From Vigna angularis (taxonomy: Eukaryota; Streptophyta; Magnoliopsida; Fabales; Fabaceae): a DNA stretch of 64,000 nt. The stretch covers positions 25,121,306 to 25,185,305 of the forward strand of contig NC_068978.1 of NCBI RefSeq assembly GCF_016808095.1, written 5' to 3'. Below are positions 49,047 through 59,956 of the stretch, one piece after another. Each line of letters begins with the position of its first letter. The stretch's first letter is position 1. The position numbers were made by a program, and so were the translations under genes. Below the pieces are notes generated by a model. The model was not told the origin of the DNA. It ran no database searches and was given only the letters and a program-made list of their open reading frames with translations.

Positions 49047-49562
49047 TTATGATGGAATAGGACCAACCAAGGGACCTCTCACAAGAGGGTGATCAAGAGG
49101 ATGATCAAGAGGATGCAAGAAGAGCTTGATTATGAAGTTCGTCATAAGGTGGTCGATGGAAAACTTATCCATCTCCGCTATTCCATCATTGGAGTTGTTG
49201 TGTAGGACGGTTCTCCAAAAGATGTGATGAAGTATTTTTGCTTGTCTGCTTAGCTCCTTATAGACAATTTCGTTGCATATATATTTTCTCTCAAAGTTTT
49301 CTTCGTAGATGACGCGTTCAACTTTTCCATTGAAGGCGTAAATTTCATCCCAAAAGAAGCTTTCATTCTGGGCGAAGTTGACTGCATCAGAGATGGTCTG
49401 AAAGATGATGACAATCGCTTTTCCTATTACTATTGATTTGATATTGTTGGCTTCCACTTGAGCATTTTTCCAGAAATATCTCACTAACTTAGGGTAGAAT
49501 TGGTTCATCCCAATAGAAGAAGTTCTTGATTCCACATAGATTGATTTTTCATGAGATGCCAT
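49047..49562 (-). CDS. Transposon-derived ORF, plant-transposon/gag-like
   Basis: A 171-codon minus-strand frame starts MASHEKSIYVESRTSSIGMN and continues FYPKLVRYFWKNAQVEANNI, then KSIVIGKAIVI. This resembles the FY...N.....V.GK.I.I segment of plant transposon proteins found beside Athila and similar elements. It ends in an HPLDHPLDHPL repeat that is probably low-complexity drift at the 3' end. No catalytic motif is visible. It is likely a truncated element protein rather than a host gene, and the assignment is tentative. Confidence 0.35.
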   Translation of the reverse strand: MASHEKSIYVESRTSSIGMNQFYPKLVRYFWKNAQVEANNIKSIVIGKAIVIIFQTISDAVNFAQNESFFWDEIYAFNGKVERVIYEENFERKYICNEIVYKELSRQAKILHHIFWRTVLHNNSNDGIAEMDKFSIDHLMTNFIIKLFLHPLDHPLDHPLVRGPLVGPIPS

Positions 49563-49989
49563 GACCTAGCAACTGAAGGTTCTTCTAGGATGAAGATCTT
49601 TGTGTGCTTCCCTAGGCACACTTACAATGCAAGTGCGTTCAAGAGTTCTTAGCACTTCGTGAAGAAAGGTGTCGATCTTCGTCATGTTGTCATGGTTTTA
49701 GATTTTTCTAAATGGGAAAGTGTTCATGATTGATTGAAGATAGGTGATCAATGTTATGATAACAATTTCTTTAGCCTTGGCCATCATGGGAAACAATATA
49801 TTCAGAAGATAGAGAACCATTCTAGCAGCGATTTAAGGTCAAACATCATGTAACCAATTCTCATTTTCTACTGATGTATATTAAGTCCATTTTAACATGA
49901 TCTATTGTTAGAACTAAAGGTTCAGTGGATGCTTAAGCATTAAGCTCAATTTAAGAAAAAAATTCATAACAAAGTATCTCATAAACTAT

Positions 49990-50430
49990 CTTAAATTCTT
50001 AGAGTTGCACGTAGTGTAGGAGAATGCCTCAATTGGGTTGGGGAGCACATCTAGAACTCTTTGCTAGCACATTGAAATTCTTTATATTACCATAAGAAAT
50101 GTGCTAACACCCAAAGGAATCGGGCTTCAGAAAAAAGGGTGGTGTTCTTCATACAGGTGGTTCAATTACAACTCATGAGCATGTCATTCGTATGATACAA
50201 ATCTTCATTCATTTCTTATCCATTATGATGTAAGTTATGTCTTTTAAAATTGATGTATATATATAACTTCCTATTTTGTTACAGACACAAGTTTTGGGAT
50301 AGGTTGTACACGTTGATGAGAAGTTTCAACAAACTCATCTTTGAAAGGGATTTGGCCATTTTGTTGACGAGAAGTTTCAATAAACTCCTTCTATGGTACA
50401 ACAACCTCAATCCACCTTAACACCGTCCGA
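49990..50430 (+). pseudogene. CACTA (Ptta/En/Spm-type) transposase fragment
   Basis: The plus strand reads KKGGVLHTGGSITTHEHVIRM at about 50133-50193, then an apparent intron ending GTTACAG near 50282, then LGQVVHVDEKFQQTHL and GHFVDEKFQ near 50300-50380. A segment of the form TGGSI-HEH-RM followed by VDE-F--TH and FVDE is typical of the C-terminal region of plant Ptta/En/Spm transposases. Stops and a frameshift (upstream CANTQRNRASEK in another frame) make it a pseudogene. No CACTA ends were found around it. Confidence 0.6.
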
Positions 50431-50622
50431 AAAACGACACTCTAATGTAGCGTACCCCAATCTAATGCACATTATTAGGACTTTTGTTAGTTTATATACA
50501 TTTACTTTAATGACACTATAATTATGTTTTAAATCAGATGAATTTCATTCTTATCACAATGTGTGAATTGTTTGGATTATCTACATTTGATTGTCACTAC
50601 ATCTCATTATGTCTAGGTTCAT

Positions 50623-51077
50623 TGTCTTAGAATTTATGATTCACAGATTAACAATTAAAGCAATAAACCATATGCATTAAACCCTTTAATCAGAGAAGTT
50701 CCCAATATTCCTATAACAATAGAGCGGAAGCGTACTTGAAGAATTGGAGATTGGGAATAATTGATGAACCTGAATTAGTCTCTAATCTTCTCTCTATAGA
50801 GGACCTTTAGTTCCCTCTAGATTTTCTCTTCCGATGGGGATAAAGAGAAAGAAACCGGAATGAATCGATGTGCTCACAGATGGGGATGATGACCCTTTAA
50901 ATAACCTCTGCCGGTTTATATTTTTTAGTTTCAATAATAATAATTTGGCCCCTTTGACAAATTAAAATTATTGATGGTCTCTACACAATATTCTTTCATG
51001 ACAAATATACCCTTAGCCATATTTATCTTAATTAGATCACTTTATAAAGTTGGCTATAAAATATAATGGCCCTAACA
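50623..51077 (-). repeat. Copia 3' LTR (455 bp, minus orientation)
   Basis: On the minus strand it starts TGTTAGGGCC (51077) and ends TTCTAAGACA (50623). About 260 bp of it is a direct repeat of 59328-59590 at high identity (shared block ACCATATGCATTAAACCCTT). The pol remains between them run on the minus strand, so this copy is the 3' LTR. Confidence 0.75.
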
Positions 51078-51090
51078 CATTTAATAATTT

Positions 51091-51092
<2 letters not shown>

Positions 51093-51129
<37 letters not shown>
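51093..51129. repeat. (AT)n microsatellite next to copia 3' LTR
   Basis: An AT dinucleotide run lies just inside the LTR boundary. Confidence 0.9.
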
Positions 51130-51133
<4 letters not shown>

Positions 51134-51599
51134 GATCAGTGGGAGATTGTTACAATTTGGGTCTATATATATGTATATATGCATATAAATTCTTACAAAT
51201 GTGTTAGACTTTATGAGCTCAAAAATGCCATTATATACCTTGAGCATATCCAAAAGTCTTGTCCATTGATTATATCCGCATATAGAACCAAAGCAGTTTT
51301 CATTGCATCAATCACAATTAAACCTAACAATGATCACTAATGCTGACAAAACCAAATGACATGGATACATCATGAAATGTGAGCATGAAAATTACGTGAA
51401 GGTGACCTATACAGGTCTATTTTGAACTGGTCCTTACTTTATCTTAATGAGATCAACATAATAACCTTATCGTACAGAGTGTAATATCTGAATAATAAAT
51501 CATATATTTAGTAAACCAAATATGTTCAAGGACAATGTATGCATACATTAAACCAAACATAGAACACAAATACAAAAGTGACTAACTCCCACTAAACTT

Positions 51600-54470
51600 A
51601 AGATTCCTCAAAAGCTAAAACACCCATGTGAGCAACATGCTCATGAAAGACCTTTGGTGTAATACCCTTAGTAAGAGGATCTGCTAACATGGAGTTTGTC
51701 CTTAAGTGCTCTATAGAAATTTGTTCACTATGCACTCTTTCTTTAACAACAGGAACTTGATGTTAATGTGCTTTGACTTACTCGAGCTCTTATTGTTGTT
51801 AGAATACATTACAACTGATTTGTTGTCATAGTATAACTTGAGTGGTCTTTCAATTCCATCCATAATATGCAACCCTAAGACAAAGTTTCTCAGCCATATA
51901 CCTTGACTTGATGCCTCATAGCACTACGCCAAGAAATTGCGCCACTAGTGAACACGAAAATGTAACCCGAAGTGGATCTCAAACTATCTTGGCATCCTGC
52001 AAAATCTGAGTCAGAATATCCAGCGATCTTTAATCAGTCTAATCTCCTGTACGTGAGCATATAATCCTTTGTTCTCTGTAAATACCTCATATCTCTTTTT
52101 GTTGTTTTCCAATGATCCATTCCTAGATTGCTTAAATATCAGCCTAAAACCCCAACTATATAGGCTATATCCGGACGCGTACATACTTGGGCATACATCA
52201 AACTCACTACTGCTGAAGCATAAGGAATCTTTTACATTTCCTGAATTTCTAGATTTCCTTTTGGACATTGATTAAGACTGAACTTGTCTCCCTTAGCGAC
52301 TGAAGTATCTCCTGCTTTACAATCCCGCATACCAAACCTTTTAAGAACCTTATCGACGTAATTCCTCTGTGATAATCCTAGAATACCGCGAGACCGATCT
52401 CGCTGTATCTGAATTCCTAATACAAAGGAAGCATCACCAAGATCTTTCATTTCAAAATTTCTAGATAGAAATCTCTTGGTTTCGTGCAACATGTCTATAT
52501 TGTTGGTAATAAGTAGCATGTCATCAACATACAAGACTAGGAGGATATACCTACTCCCACTGAACTTGTGATACACATAATCATCAACCACATTTATTTC
52601 GAAACCAAATGAGATAATAACTTAATGAAATTTGTGGTACCATTGACGAGATGCATGTTTTAGCCCATAAATGGATTTTGTCAATTTGCATACCATATTT
52701 TAGCCCATACCGTATCATTGCATACCATATTCTGAATTAGGATCTTGCATAGCTTGATGGATCGTGACAGGGTCATCTTCCATCATACTATTATTTTCCT
52801 CATTTTCTTAGAGAAATACTACATAATCATCTGGGATGACACTTCTCCTTTCTCTCATGGATCTTCGCAATGATACTGACTCATGAAGCACCTGTTCTTG
52901 AGGGTCTTGAGTTTGTTCTTGTAGAGGTTGAGAACTTAGCGGTGTCGTACTCGCTTCATCAAAATCAACTGCATGAATCAGATCTGGAGTTGACACCGAT
53001 TGTTCCTCAAAGACAAAGTCTCTTACCTTATTCTTCCTCCCAAACTCAATATCCTCAAAGAATGTAGCAGTTCTCGTCTAAAAAATATTCTTAGATTTGG
53101 GATCATAGAATTTATAGCCTCTTGATCTTTCAGAGTAACCAATAAAGTAGTTGCTCACTGTTTGAGAGTCCAATTTCTTTTCATTTGGCCTGTAAAGCCT
53201 TGCTTCAGTTGGACATCCCCATACACGTAAGTGTTTTAGATTAGGCTTTTGCTCAACCCAATGCTCATGAGGTGTTGCAGGAGCTGCCTTGGTTGGCACT
53301 CTGTTTAAAATATAAGTTGCAGTCTTCAATGTCTCTCCCTAGAGTGACTCTGGCAAAGTGGAATGACAAATCATACTCCTTACCATATCCTGAAGAGTCC
53401 AATTTCGTCTTTCAGCCACCTCATTCATGCTAGGTGAACCCGACATGGTGTACTGTGGGACGATTCCACATTCCTCTAGGTACTTGGCAAAAGATCCTGG
53501 ACGTTGTTCACTTGATCCGTCATATATCTGCCATAGTATTCACCACCACAATCAGCCTTGAAAGAATTGAACACGTCCAATGATTGAAACTTTTCATGGA
53601 TAAGATATAGGTATGCATATCTGGAGTAATCGTCTATGAATGATATAAAATATTGTTGACCATTCCATGAAAGTGTAGGAAATGGACCAAAAATGTCTGT
53701 ATGTATCAGTTGTAAGACGTTTGTAGCTCTATATGCACCTAATCTCGATGTCTTGATCTGTTTTCCTTTAACGCATTCAACACAAACATCAAAATTTGTG
53801 AAGTCAATGGAATTCAAAATCTCATTTGACACAAGTCGTTCAACTCTATTTTTAGAGATGTGACCTAGACTTCTGTTCCACAATGCTCCTGAATCATTAT
53901 TGTAAATTTTTTGCTTAGTACCAGACGATTCTGTATTGAATGATTCACTGTAGGAAGCCACCGTATCAAGCATATAGAGGTTATCATTGTCTGAAAGTGA
54001 ACTAGTCCCAACAATATTTGAATTTAAAGACAATCTGATTTCACAGTTTCCAAATGAACACAAATATCCTAATTTGTCCAAATAGGAAACTGAGACCAGA
54101 TTTCGTCTAAATGACGACACAAAAAAAAGTTCTTTCAAATCCAAGTAGAAAGCAATGCACAATAACAATCTAAAATGCCCTATAGCTTCCACATCTACCG
54201 ATTTGCCATCTCCCACATAGATCCATCTTTCAAAATCAATTGGTTTTCGGTAGCTTATACATCCCTTCATCGAAACACTAATGTTAGTAGTTGCACCAGA
54301 ATCTAACCAACAAGTATTTATCGGTATTGAAGCTAAATTGACCTCAGAACAGACTAAAGCAAGATTGCAACTAAAGCTCATATGATCTAGGACTATCTTC
54401 ATGTTTTCGTTCCAGTCTTTAAAGAAATTAGCAGATATTGAAGCAATCATAGCTAAATTTAGAATAAGAG
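51600..54470 (-). pseudogene. Ty1/copia pol remnant (integrase, RT, RNase H)
   Basis: Order along the minus strand fits copia. Protease/gag-pre-integrase: 54450-53880, with TCWLDSGATTNIS (the protease DSGA motif) and SLGHISKNRVERLVS. Integrase core: about 53790-53500, with LIHTDIFGPFPTLSWNGQQY, FIDDYSRYAYLYLI and DCGGEYYG. Integrase tail: 53329-53078, with LNRVPTKA and VWGCPTEARLYRPNEKKLDS. Reverse transcriptase: 52591-52232, retaining the catalytic LYVDDMLLITNN box but lacking the first half. RNase H scraps: to about 51600, including GVLAFEES. Several frameshifts and a deletion around 52600-52800 make it non-functional. Gag is missing. Confidence 0.85.
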
Positions 54471-54767
54471 AAACAAAGGAATTAAGCTCACTCCGAAAAA
54501 TTAATAAATATATAAATATAATTCAAATAATGGTCTATGCTATCTCAAGATACCCAATACCCCTTCAATATCAAGTCTTTGGACAATAATATTAATTGCT
54601 AGAGGTATCTTGGTGTAATGATCAACATTGATAATAAGAACATGTCCAATAACAAACCAATCTTTGGATTGATTTTATTATTGACATGTAAAACCTTATA
54701 ATTGTCACACGTTACCATCATAGGTGCGTATACAATCCGACCAAATATTAATCTTTCTTTGGACCGA

Positions 54768-56350
54768 TGATAACGGTTGAAAATACTGTTATCTGTGATT
54801 CAATTTTGATATTAAATCAATCCTTTGTTACTTATAAGCTTGCTTCAAGTCATGTTTTTAGTTTAGTTTTGTGAATAAGTGAGTAGAGGATATACTTAAG
54901 GATTTTATCACTAAATTCCCTTAATTTTGTAGGTTATTGATATGATTTGGAAGAAGAGCAAAAGTACCAAGGAGATGGAACCCAAAAAGAACAGAAAAAG
55001 AACCAGACCGAACGATATGATGGAGGAGAAACTAGACCGAACGGTATGATGAAGGAGAAACCAGACCGAACGGTTAAGATTCTAGACCGAACGGTTAAGA
55101 TTCTAGACCGAACGGTTAAGATTCTAGACCGAACGGTTAAGAAGACAGACCGAACGGTGTGAAGGTGGTGGAACTAGGCGAACGGTGCAACGGTGGCCAA
55201 ACGGCTGGAGAAAAAGATAGACAAACCGAACGATTTGTGAAAGGAGAAGTTGAGTGATGTGGTAGAAGATTGGTCAAACGGTTAAAGAGTCAGCCCGATC
55301 GGTCAACAAAGTGAAACTGATCGGTCTAGTACATTTGATGAGTACCATTCTGCACCGCACCACGCCCAGGCACCCTTTCAGGGGTGCTGAGCGCCAGTTT
55401 TGACCCGTACCACGCCTGGGCGCCCCACTTAGGGCGTTGAGCGCCAGCTTCGTGGGCTTGGACCTGTTTTTTGTTATTTTTATGTTCTATTTAAGGACTT
55501 AGACGTCCTAGGGATTGTATCTTTTGATGGCTTGAGCACAGAAAAACACCTTTCCCCTCTTGGGGGTAGATTTGGGGATGTGAGAACTCTCATCTTCTCT
55601 TCTAGGGTTTTTCTATCTCTTTCATTCTTTCATTATTCATCTAGTTTCTCCATGATGATGGGGAACTAAACTCTATTTGTTGTTGGGGAATGATGTAACC
55701 TTTGTAAACTCTCATGTATTGAATTGATTCTTAATTATTTATGCTTCTTTCATTAATTGTTAGGGTAATTCTTCTTTGCGTAATGCTTGATTCGTTTAAC
55801 TCATTCTTTAGGATGATGTATGATTTGCATGAGTACTGGAAGGTATCTTACAATTCATGATCCGGAGACATATTCCCAGAAGTAGTATTGCTCAAGAATG
55901 GGGGTATGAGTTCTAGTTGTCTTAAGCTTCTGTTCTTCAGAATTAATTATTAGGAATGCTAAACATCATATGAACTAATAGTTAAGGATAGGCTTTCTTT
56001 GCCGAGGAATCGGGTTTTAATTAATTTAGAAAGTGACATTGACATTAATGAAGAGATGAATTCTTATATGTATGAGAGTGATTAGGTGAAATCTAAACCC
56101 CAACAACATATTCATCTCATATTATCAACTTCATCCATCCATTCTAGTGTTTAGCCTCAATTGATCAAATTGCATTCATGTTTATTTTTATTGCATTTGC
56201 ATTCAAAACCCATAAATTGTTCTTCAAAAGTCTTAATTAGTTGAGTAATCACATAATTGTTTAGTGTTGTGAGTCCTTTGGGATACGATACTTGGTTTTA
56301 CCATTTTATATTACTTGATACGATTCGGTACACTTGTCGGAGTCTTAAAA
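54768..56350 (+). mobile_element. Solo LTR (1583 bp) with 5 bp TSD ACCGA
   Basis: The element starts TGATAACGGTTGAAAATA and ends GGAGTCTTAAAA. The expected final CA appears mutated to AA. ACCGA lies directly on both sides (54763-54767 and 56351-56355). Inside are a 21 bp minisatellite, a doubled GAGCGCCAG segment (about 55375-55450) and the gypsy LTR block TTTGGGATACGATACTTGGT near 56280. The element is nested inside the copia remnant. Confidence 0.75.
55063..55158. repeat. 21 bp minisatellite with AACGGTTAAG core
   Basis: Five consecutive units each carry AGACCGAACGGTTAAG, with variant copies just upstream (55033) and single AACGGT boxes downstream to about 55200. It lies inside the solo LTR. 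Confidence 0.9.
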
Positions 56351-56799
56351 ACCGACTAATACTCGCATGGATATGTATAAACACAAATATTCATAATTTT
56401 TCTATGAACTACTCCAGATAAAAAGACTTACTTTGGTGATTTCTTAATTATCAATAGTTCATTTAAAAAATTATAAACAAAACCAAAATTGAATTTTATT
56501 TATTTATTCCTAATTAATTATTAATTTACTTTTATTTATTTATTTTGAATTATTAATTTATTTTATTTTATTTTTAAAAAAAATTAATTAAAAAGAATTC
56601 ATAAAAGTCCAAGACAGGTCCTGTTAGATCTTAATCAAATCCAAAGGGTTTCATCCTGCACCTCCAACCCCTTCATCCTACACATCCAAATTTTTGCAAA
56701 ATGCCTAAGTTATCTTGTAATTAAAAAGTTTTTAATATTTTAAAAAACTAAAAAGTGGTCAAAGATGTATTTTAGCTTGTTAGTGCGTGCACAAATATT

Positions 56800-57250
56800 C
56801 TTCTCTCTCTCACAGAGCACACTCTTGTAGAACACACAACACAGACAGCCTTCGTCCAGACATTCTCGCGCTTCCCTCTCCCTCTCGCTTTCCTCTTCCT
56901 CTCTCCATTCTCAAAGCACACACAGACACACAGCCAACCTCTTTGCGAAAGTGGGTGCGTAATATCTCATTATATGTTTCGATCTTGCTTTGGTTTGGTT
57001 GTTTTGCTTTTAGACTTTGATTGCATGGTTGCAGGCACACACAAATAGGAGTTTCATGTTCTTTCTTTTGCGGTTGAAGTTGGTTTTCTCCCTACAGCCA
57101 CCCAGTTCGCGTCGTCCCAAAGGTTGGTGGTTGATAAATGATGTTCTGAGGAGAAGACGGAACTTGAGCGATTTGGACTTCTCAAGGTATCCTTGAAGTT
57201 GATTTGCACTGGAAAGAAATAGGGAAGTAGAAAACCCAAGGCGCGAAGGG
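56800..57250 (+). other. Leader/promoter-like DNA inside the MULE
   Basis: A pyrimidine-rich stretch (TTCTTCTCTCTCTCACAGAG) and CCCTCTCCCTCTCGC near 56870 resemble a plant 5' leader and differ from the AT-rich surroundings. The frames are short. The source gene is not recognised. Confidence 0.35.
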
Positions 57251-57799
57251 AGAACCCGAATTAGTTGAGGAAACGTTAAATGTATTGATTAATCGGTTCA
57301 AAACAAAGGTTGAACGGTAGAGATGACTCTAAATGGTGAGAAAATGGATTTAAATGGTTGAAATCGAAGTAAAGGGTGTAAATCGAAGGAAACCCTAGCG
57401 AAGGTGCAGATCTACGAAATAGATCGGTGAAAAGGAAGTTTGAAGGTAATAACATGTGATGAGGAATAGTTGGCGACGAGCTGTAGAACCTGTGATGAGG
57501 AATGGCTGGCGACGAGGAGCTCTCTCGAGAGAGATCGAAGACGAAGACGTGAAACAGAGAGTTCACGAAAGTGGAAAATGTTCTCTTGAATGCTTGAGAG
57601 AGGAAAATGATGTGGCCGAATGAAGACGTGGCTGAAGAGATGTTGATGCGTTCTTCAATTTGATAGCATTTGATAGCATGATGTAATGATAGTAGAAGAG
57701 TGGATTTACATAGCTGATCTGGTAATGATGGTAGAAGAGTGAGACGCTTCAAATGCTAGGAAAGGTAACGATGATGCTAATGTGCCTTCTGATTTTCTT

Positions 57800-58000
57800 G
57801 TTAAACACTTAAAAACCGTTCCTTCTGATTTTCTTGTCCAACCAGAGTTCTTAAGCCCCTACTGCAGATTACAAAAATGCTACAAGCATGTCACCACAGG
57901 CAAAACTGGTTGGGAAAGATACTGTTAAACCATTTATTTTGAAGGAAGATGTTGAAGATGCAAATGTGAGAAAAGAAGCAAGGCTGTATATTGAGGGGGT
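57800..58000 (+). pseudogene. Exon-like captured fragment inside the MULE
   Basis: One open stretch reads MSPQAKLVGKDTVKPFILKE followed by DVEDANVRKEARLYIEG (about 57888-57998), with charged, protein-like composition. TTCCTTCTGATTTTCTTGT is repeated just upstream, at about 57786 and 57820. I do not recognise the parent family. The segment could be a fragment of one exon and has no start or splice support of its own. Confidence 0.35.
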
Positions 58001-58336
58001 GAGCCTATTTGGGGCTTAAGCTTAAAACTATAATTGTGTATCATGAATGAATGTAATAGATCTTGAATGGAAAATAAAAAAACTAAAGACAGTGATTGAA
58101 AAATTAAACATAGCAAAATTTGGTCACTGTTGAAAAAATTATTGGCTTATCAAACCAAAACCTTACTACTTATTAACATATATTTCCTTGAAAATATACT
58201 TGTAGAATTAAATGACATGAATATTTAGAAAAGCTAATAACGAAACACTAAATAATATATCATAAGAAAAACTATACACATTTAAACAAAATCGGATATC
58301 AATGTGCGACAAAAACTTTTGCATTGCATTTTTATA

Positions 58337-58340
<4 letters not shown>

Positions 58341-58370
<30 letters not shown>
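58341..58370. repeat. (AT)n microsatellite
   Basis: An AT dinucleotide run lies inside the right half of the MULE. Confidence 0.9.
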
Positions 58371-58376
<6 letters not shown>

Positions 58377-58464
58377 AATACCTCATTAATTATGGGTATT
58401 TTAGGAAATTTGAGGTGTAGGATGAAAAGGTTGAAGGTGTAGCATGAAACACCCTCAAATCCAA

Positions 58465-59100
58465 TGTCCCATAATTGGATATGTAGTCTGCGCCAGTTTG
58501 GGCCTGCCCACTTCCCACAACCCAATCGCACAAACAGTAGCGCTAGGATTGAACCGCGCAGTCAGCCGCGAATGTCGTCAACCGTAACCAGATTTGTCGT
58601 TGTGAGCCACCGCACTAGAGAACGAGAGAAGCATGTCCATGGCAGTGCCTCTGCACTGCGTCGCACCAAGTGACGACTACCGCTACTCTGCAAGCTCAAG
58701 ATGAAGGCACCCAGACCTACGACGAAACCACCCAGACCTGCAAGAAAACCAAAAACGCAACAGCCATGGAAGGCAAAGCAAGTCGCCGTTGTTGTGTGAA
58801 TGCGACTTCACCACAAGCGCAACTTCTGCAGATATAAACCTACGAAAAAGGACAATCACAACTCTCCACCGTCGCCGTCGATGCTCTTGCGCGAACAAGA
58901 GGTGTGTTGAGTGACCCTACGCGAACGAACTCGCGAAGCCCCACCACGAGTTGGCGAAGAACATCGAATCAAAAAAAAAGAAAAAAATGAAACCTGATGT
59001 GCCACTGCTGCGCCTTCACAAACAATAGCAGGGAACAAAAGACGTCTCTAGAGGTGATTCCTCCATGACGACACAGGGAAGAAAGAGGGCAACCAGTAGG
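58465..59100. other. GC-rich island between MULE and copia 5' LTR, unidentified
   Basis: The segment is clearly more GC-rich than its surroundings and rich in CG and GCACC/ACCAC motifs. It has short overlapping frames on both strands (58464-58673, 58683-58898, 58856-59038) and none with a family signature. It probably belongs to another inserted element or captured DNA within the copia body. Confidence 0.4.
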
Positions 59101-59311
59101 GTTTCAATTTGGGACTTTTTTTTTTCAAATTAGGGTTTGTGATGCATTCTAATAAGCATATTCAAAAATTAAAAAAAGGAAATTCTTAACTGGATATGAA
59201 TTTCCCTTTTCTCTGAAGAATTAATGCACACAAATTGATTAAAGATACATAATTCATAATCAATTAAAAGATTCCAAATTTGGTTCATGTTATTTAATCA
59301 TAAATTCACAT

Positions 59312-59323
59312 GCTATGATACCA
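59312..59323 (-). other. tRNA-iMet primer binding site of copia element
   Basis: The minus strand reads TGGTATCATAGC, 11 of 12 matches to TGGTATCAGAGC. It immediately follows the 5' LTR (59324-59590) in the direction of the pol remains, confirming orientation. Confidence 0.75.
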
Positions 59324-59590
59324 ATTATTAGAATTTATGATTCACATATTAACAATTAAGAGCAAGTAACCATATGCATTAAACCCTTTAATCAGAGCAG
59401 TTCACAATATTCCTATAACAATATAGCGGAAGCATACCTAAAGAATTGGACATTGGGAATAATTAATGAATCTGAATTAGTCTATGATCTCCCCTATGTA
59501 GAGCAGCTTTAGTTCCCTCTAGATTTTCTCTTCTGATGGGGATAAAAAGAAAGAAACAAGAATGAATCGATGTCCTCACAGATGGGAGCT
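59324..59590 (-). repeat. Copia 5' LTR, truncated (minus orientation)
   Basis: The last 260 bp or so of the LTR match 50627-50890. Its outer (right) part is missing: similarity stops at CTCACAGATGGGA near 59590, where CACTA-like sequence starts. Confidence 0.7.
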
Positions 59591-59956
59591 TTAAGTGACC
59601 CAAATTGCTAACACATTATGGTGGGGTAGGAAATGTTGCCCATTACACTTGAACATGTTTACCCACTTACCGACGAACTTACCCACAAATTACTTCGTCG
59701 ATAATGTACTGCGTTGGGTCACATCATTACCAGCAAATATTGGATGCCAATAATTACCGACAGATATAAGTCTTCGGTAATTATCGACAACAAATATCTG
59801 CTAATAATTACTGATGATCAATATTCGACGATATAGTTATCGATGATCAATATTTGTTAGTAATTATTTCTGACAAAGACATTATCAACAGATTTGAGCC
59901 TGCCAAAAATCTTAAGTATCTATTGACATATATAGTAAATTCAGTTTTTTTTAGTG
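59591..59956. mobile_element. Truncated CACTA-type element end
   Basis: It carries many subterminal units of TTACCGACAGAT/ATTATCGACAAC type in both orientations. It ends CAGTTTTTTTTAGTG at 59956, the inverted form of a CACTA terminus. The opposite CACTA end was not found, so it is truncated or was joined to the copia LTR by a deletion. Confidence 0.55.

Larger units (their letters stand above)
56645..58455. mobile_element. Mutator-like element (1811 bp) with 9 bp TSD
   Basis: Inverted ends: left AGGGTTTCATCCTGCACCTC, and the complement of the right AGGGTGTTTCATGCTACACC, with similarity continuing about 50-80 bp. The flanks are identical, CAAATCCAA at 56636-56644 and 58456-58464, the 9 bp duplication of Mutator-like elements. 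No transposase is present. The interior holds GC-rich, leader-like sequence (56800-57250) and exon-like sequence (57800-58000), consistent with captured host DNA. Confidence 0.85.

Noticed and set aside
53476..54450. Intact copia polyprotein
   Set aside because: The 324-codon frame is only the protease/integrase part. Downstream integrase, RT and RNase H are frameshifted or deleted, and gag is missing.
55033..55200. CRISPR-like array (regular 21 bp repeats)
   Set aside because: The units are contiguous without unique spacers, and the setting is a plant LTR.
57276..57752. 158-codon minus-strand frame (MKRLTLLPSLPDQLCKSTLL...)
   Set aside because: It lies inside the MULE and contains a duplicated SSSPAIPHHRF-like segment produced by a local nucleotide repeat. 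No family is recognised. It is more likely non-coding captured DNA.
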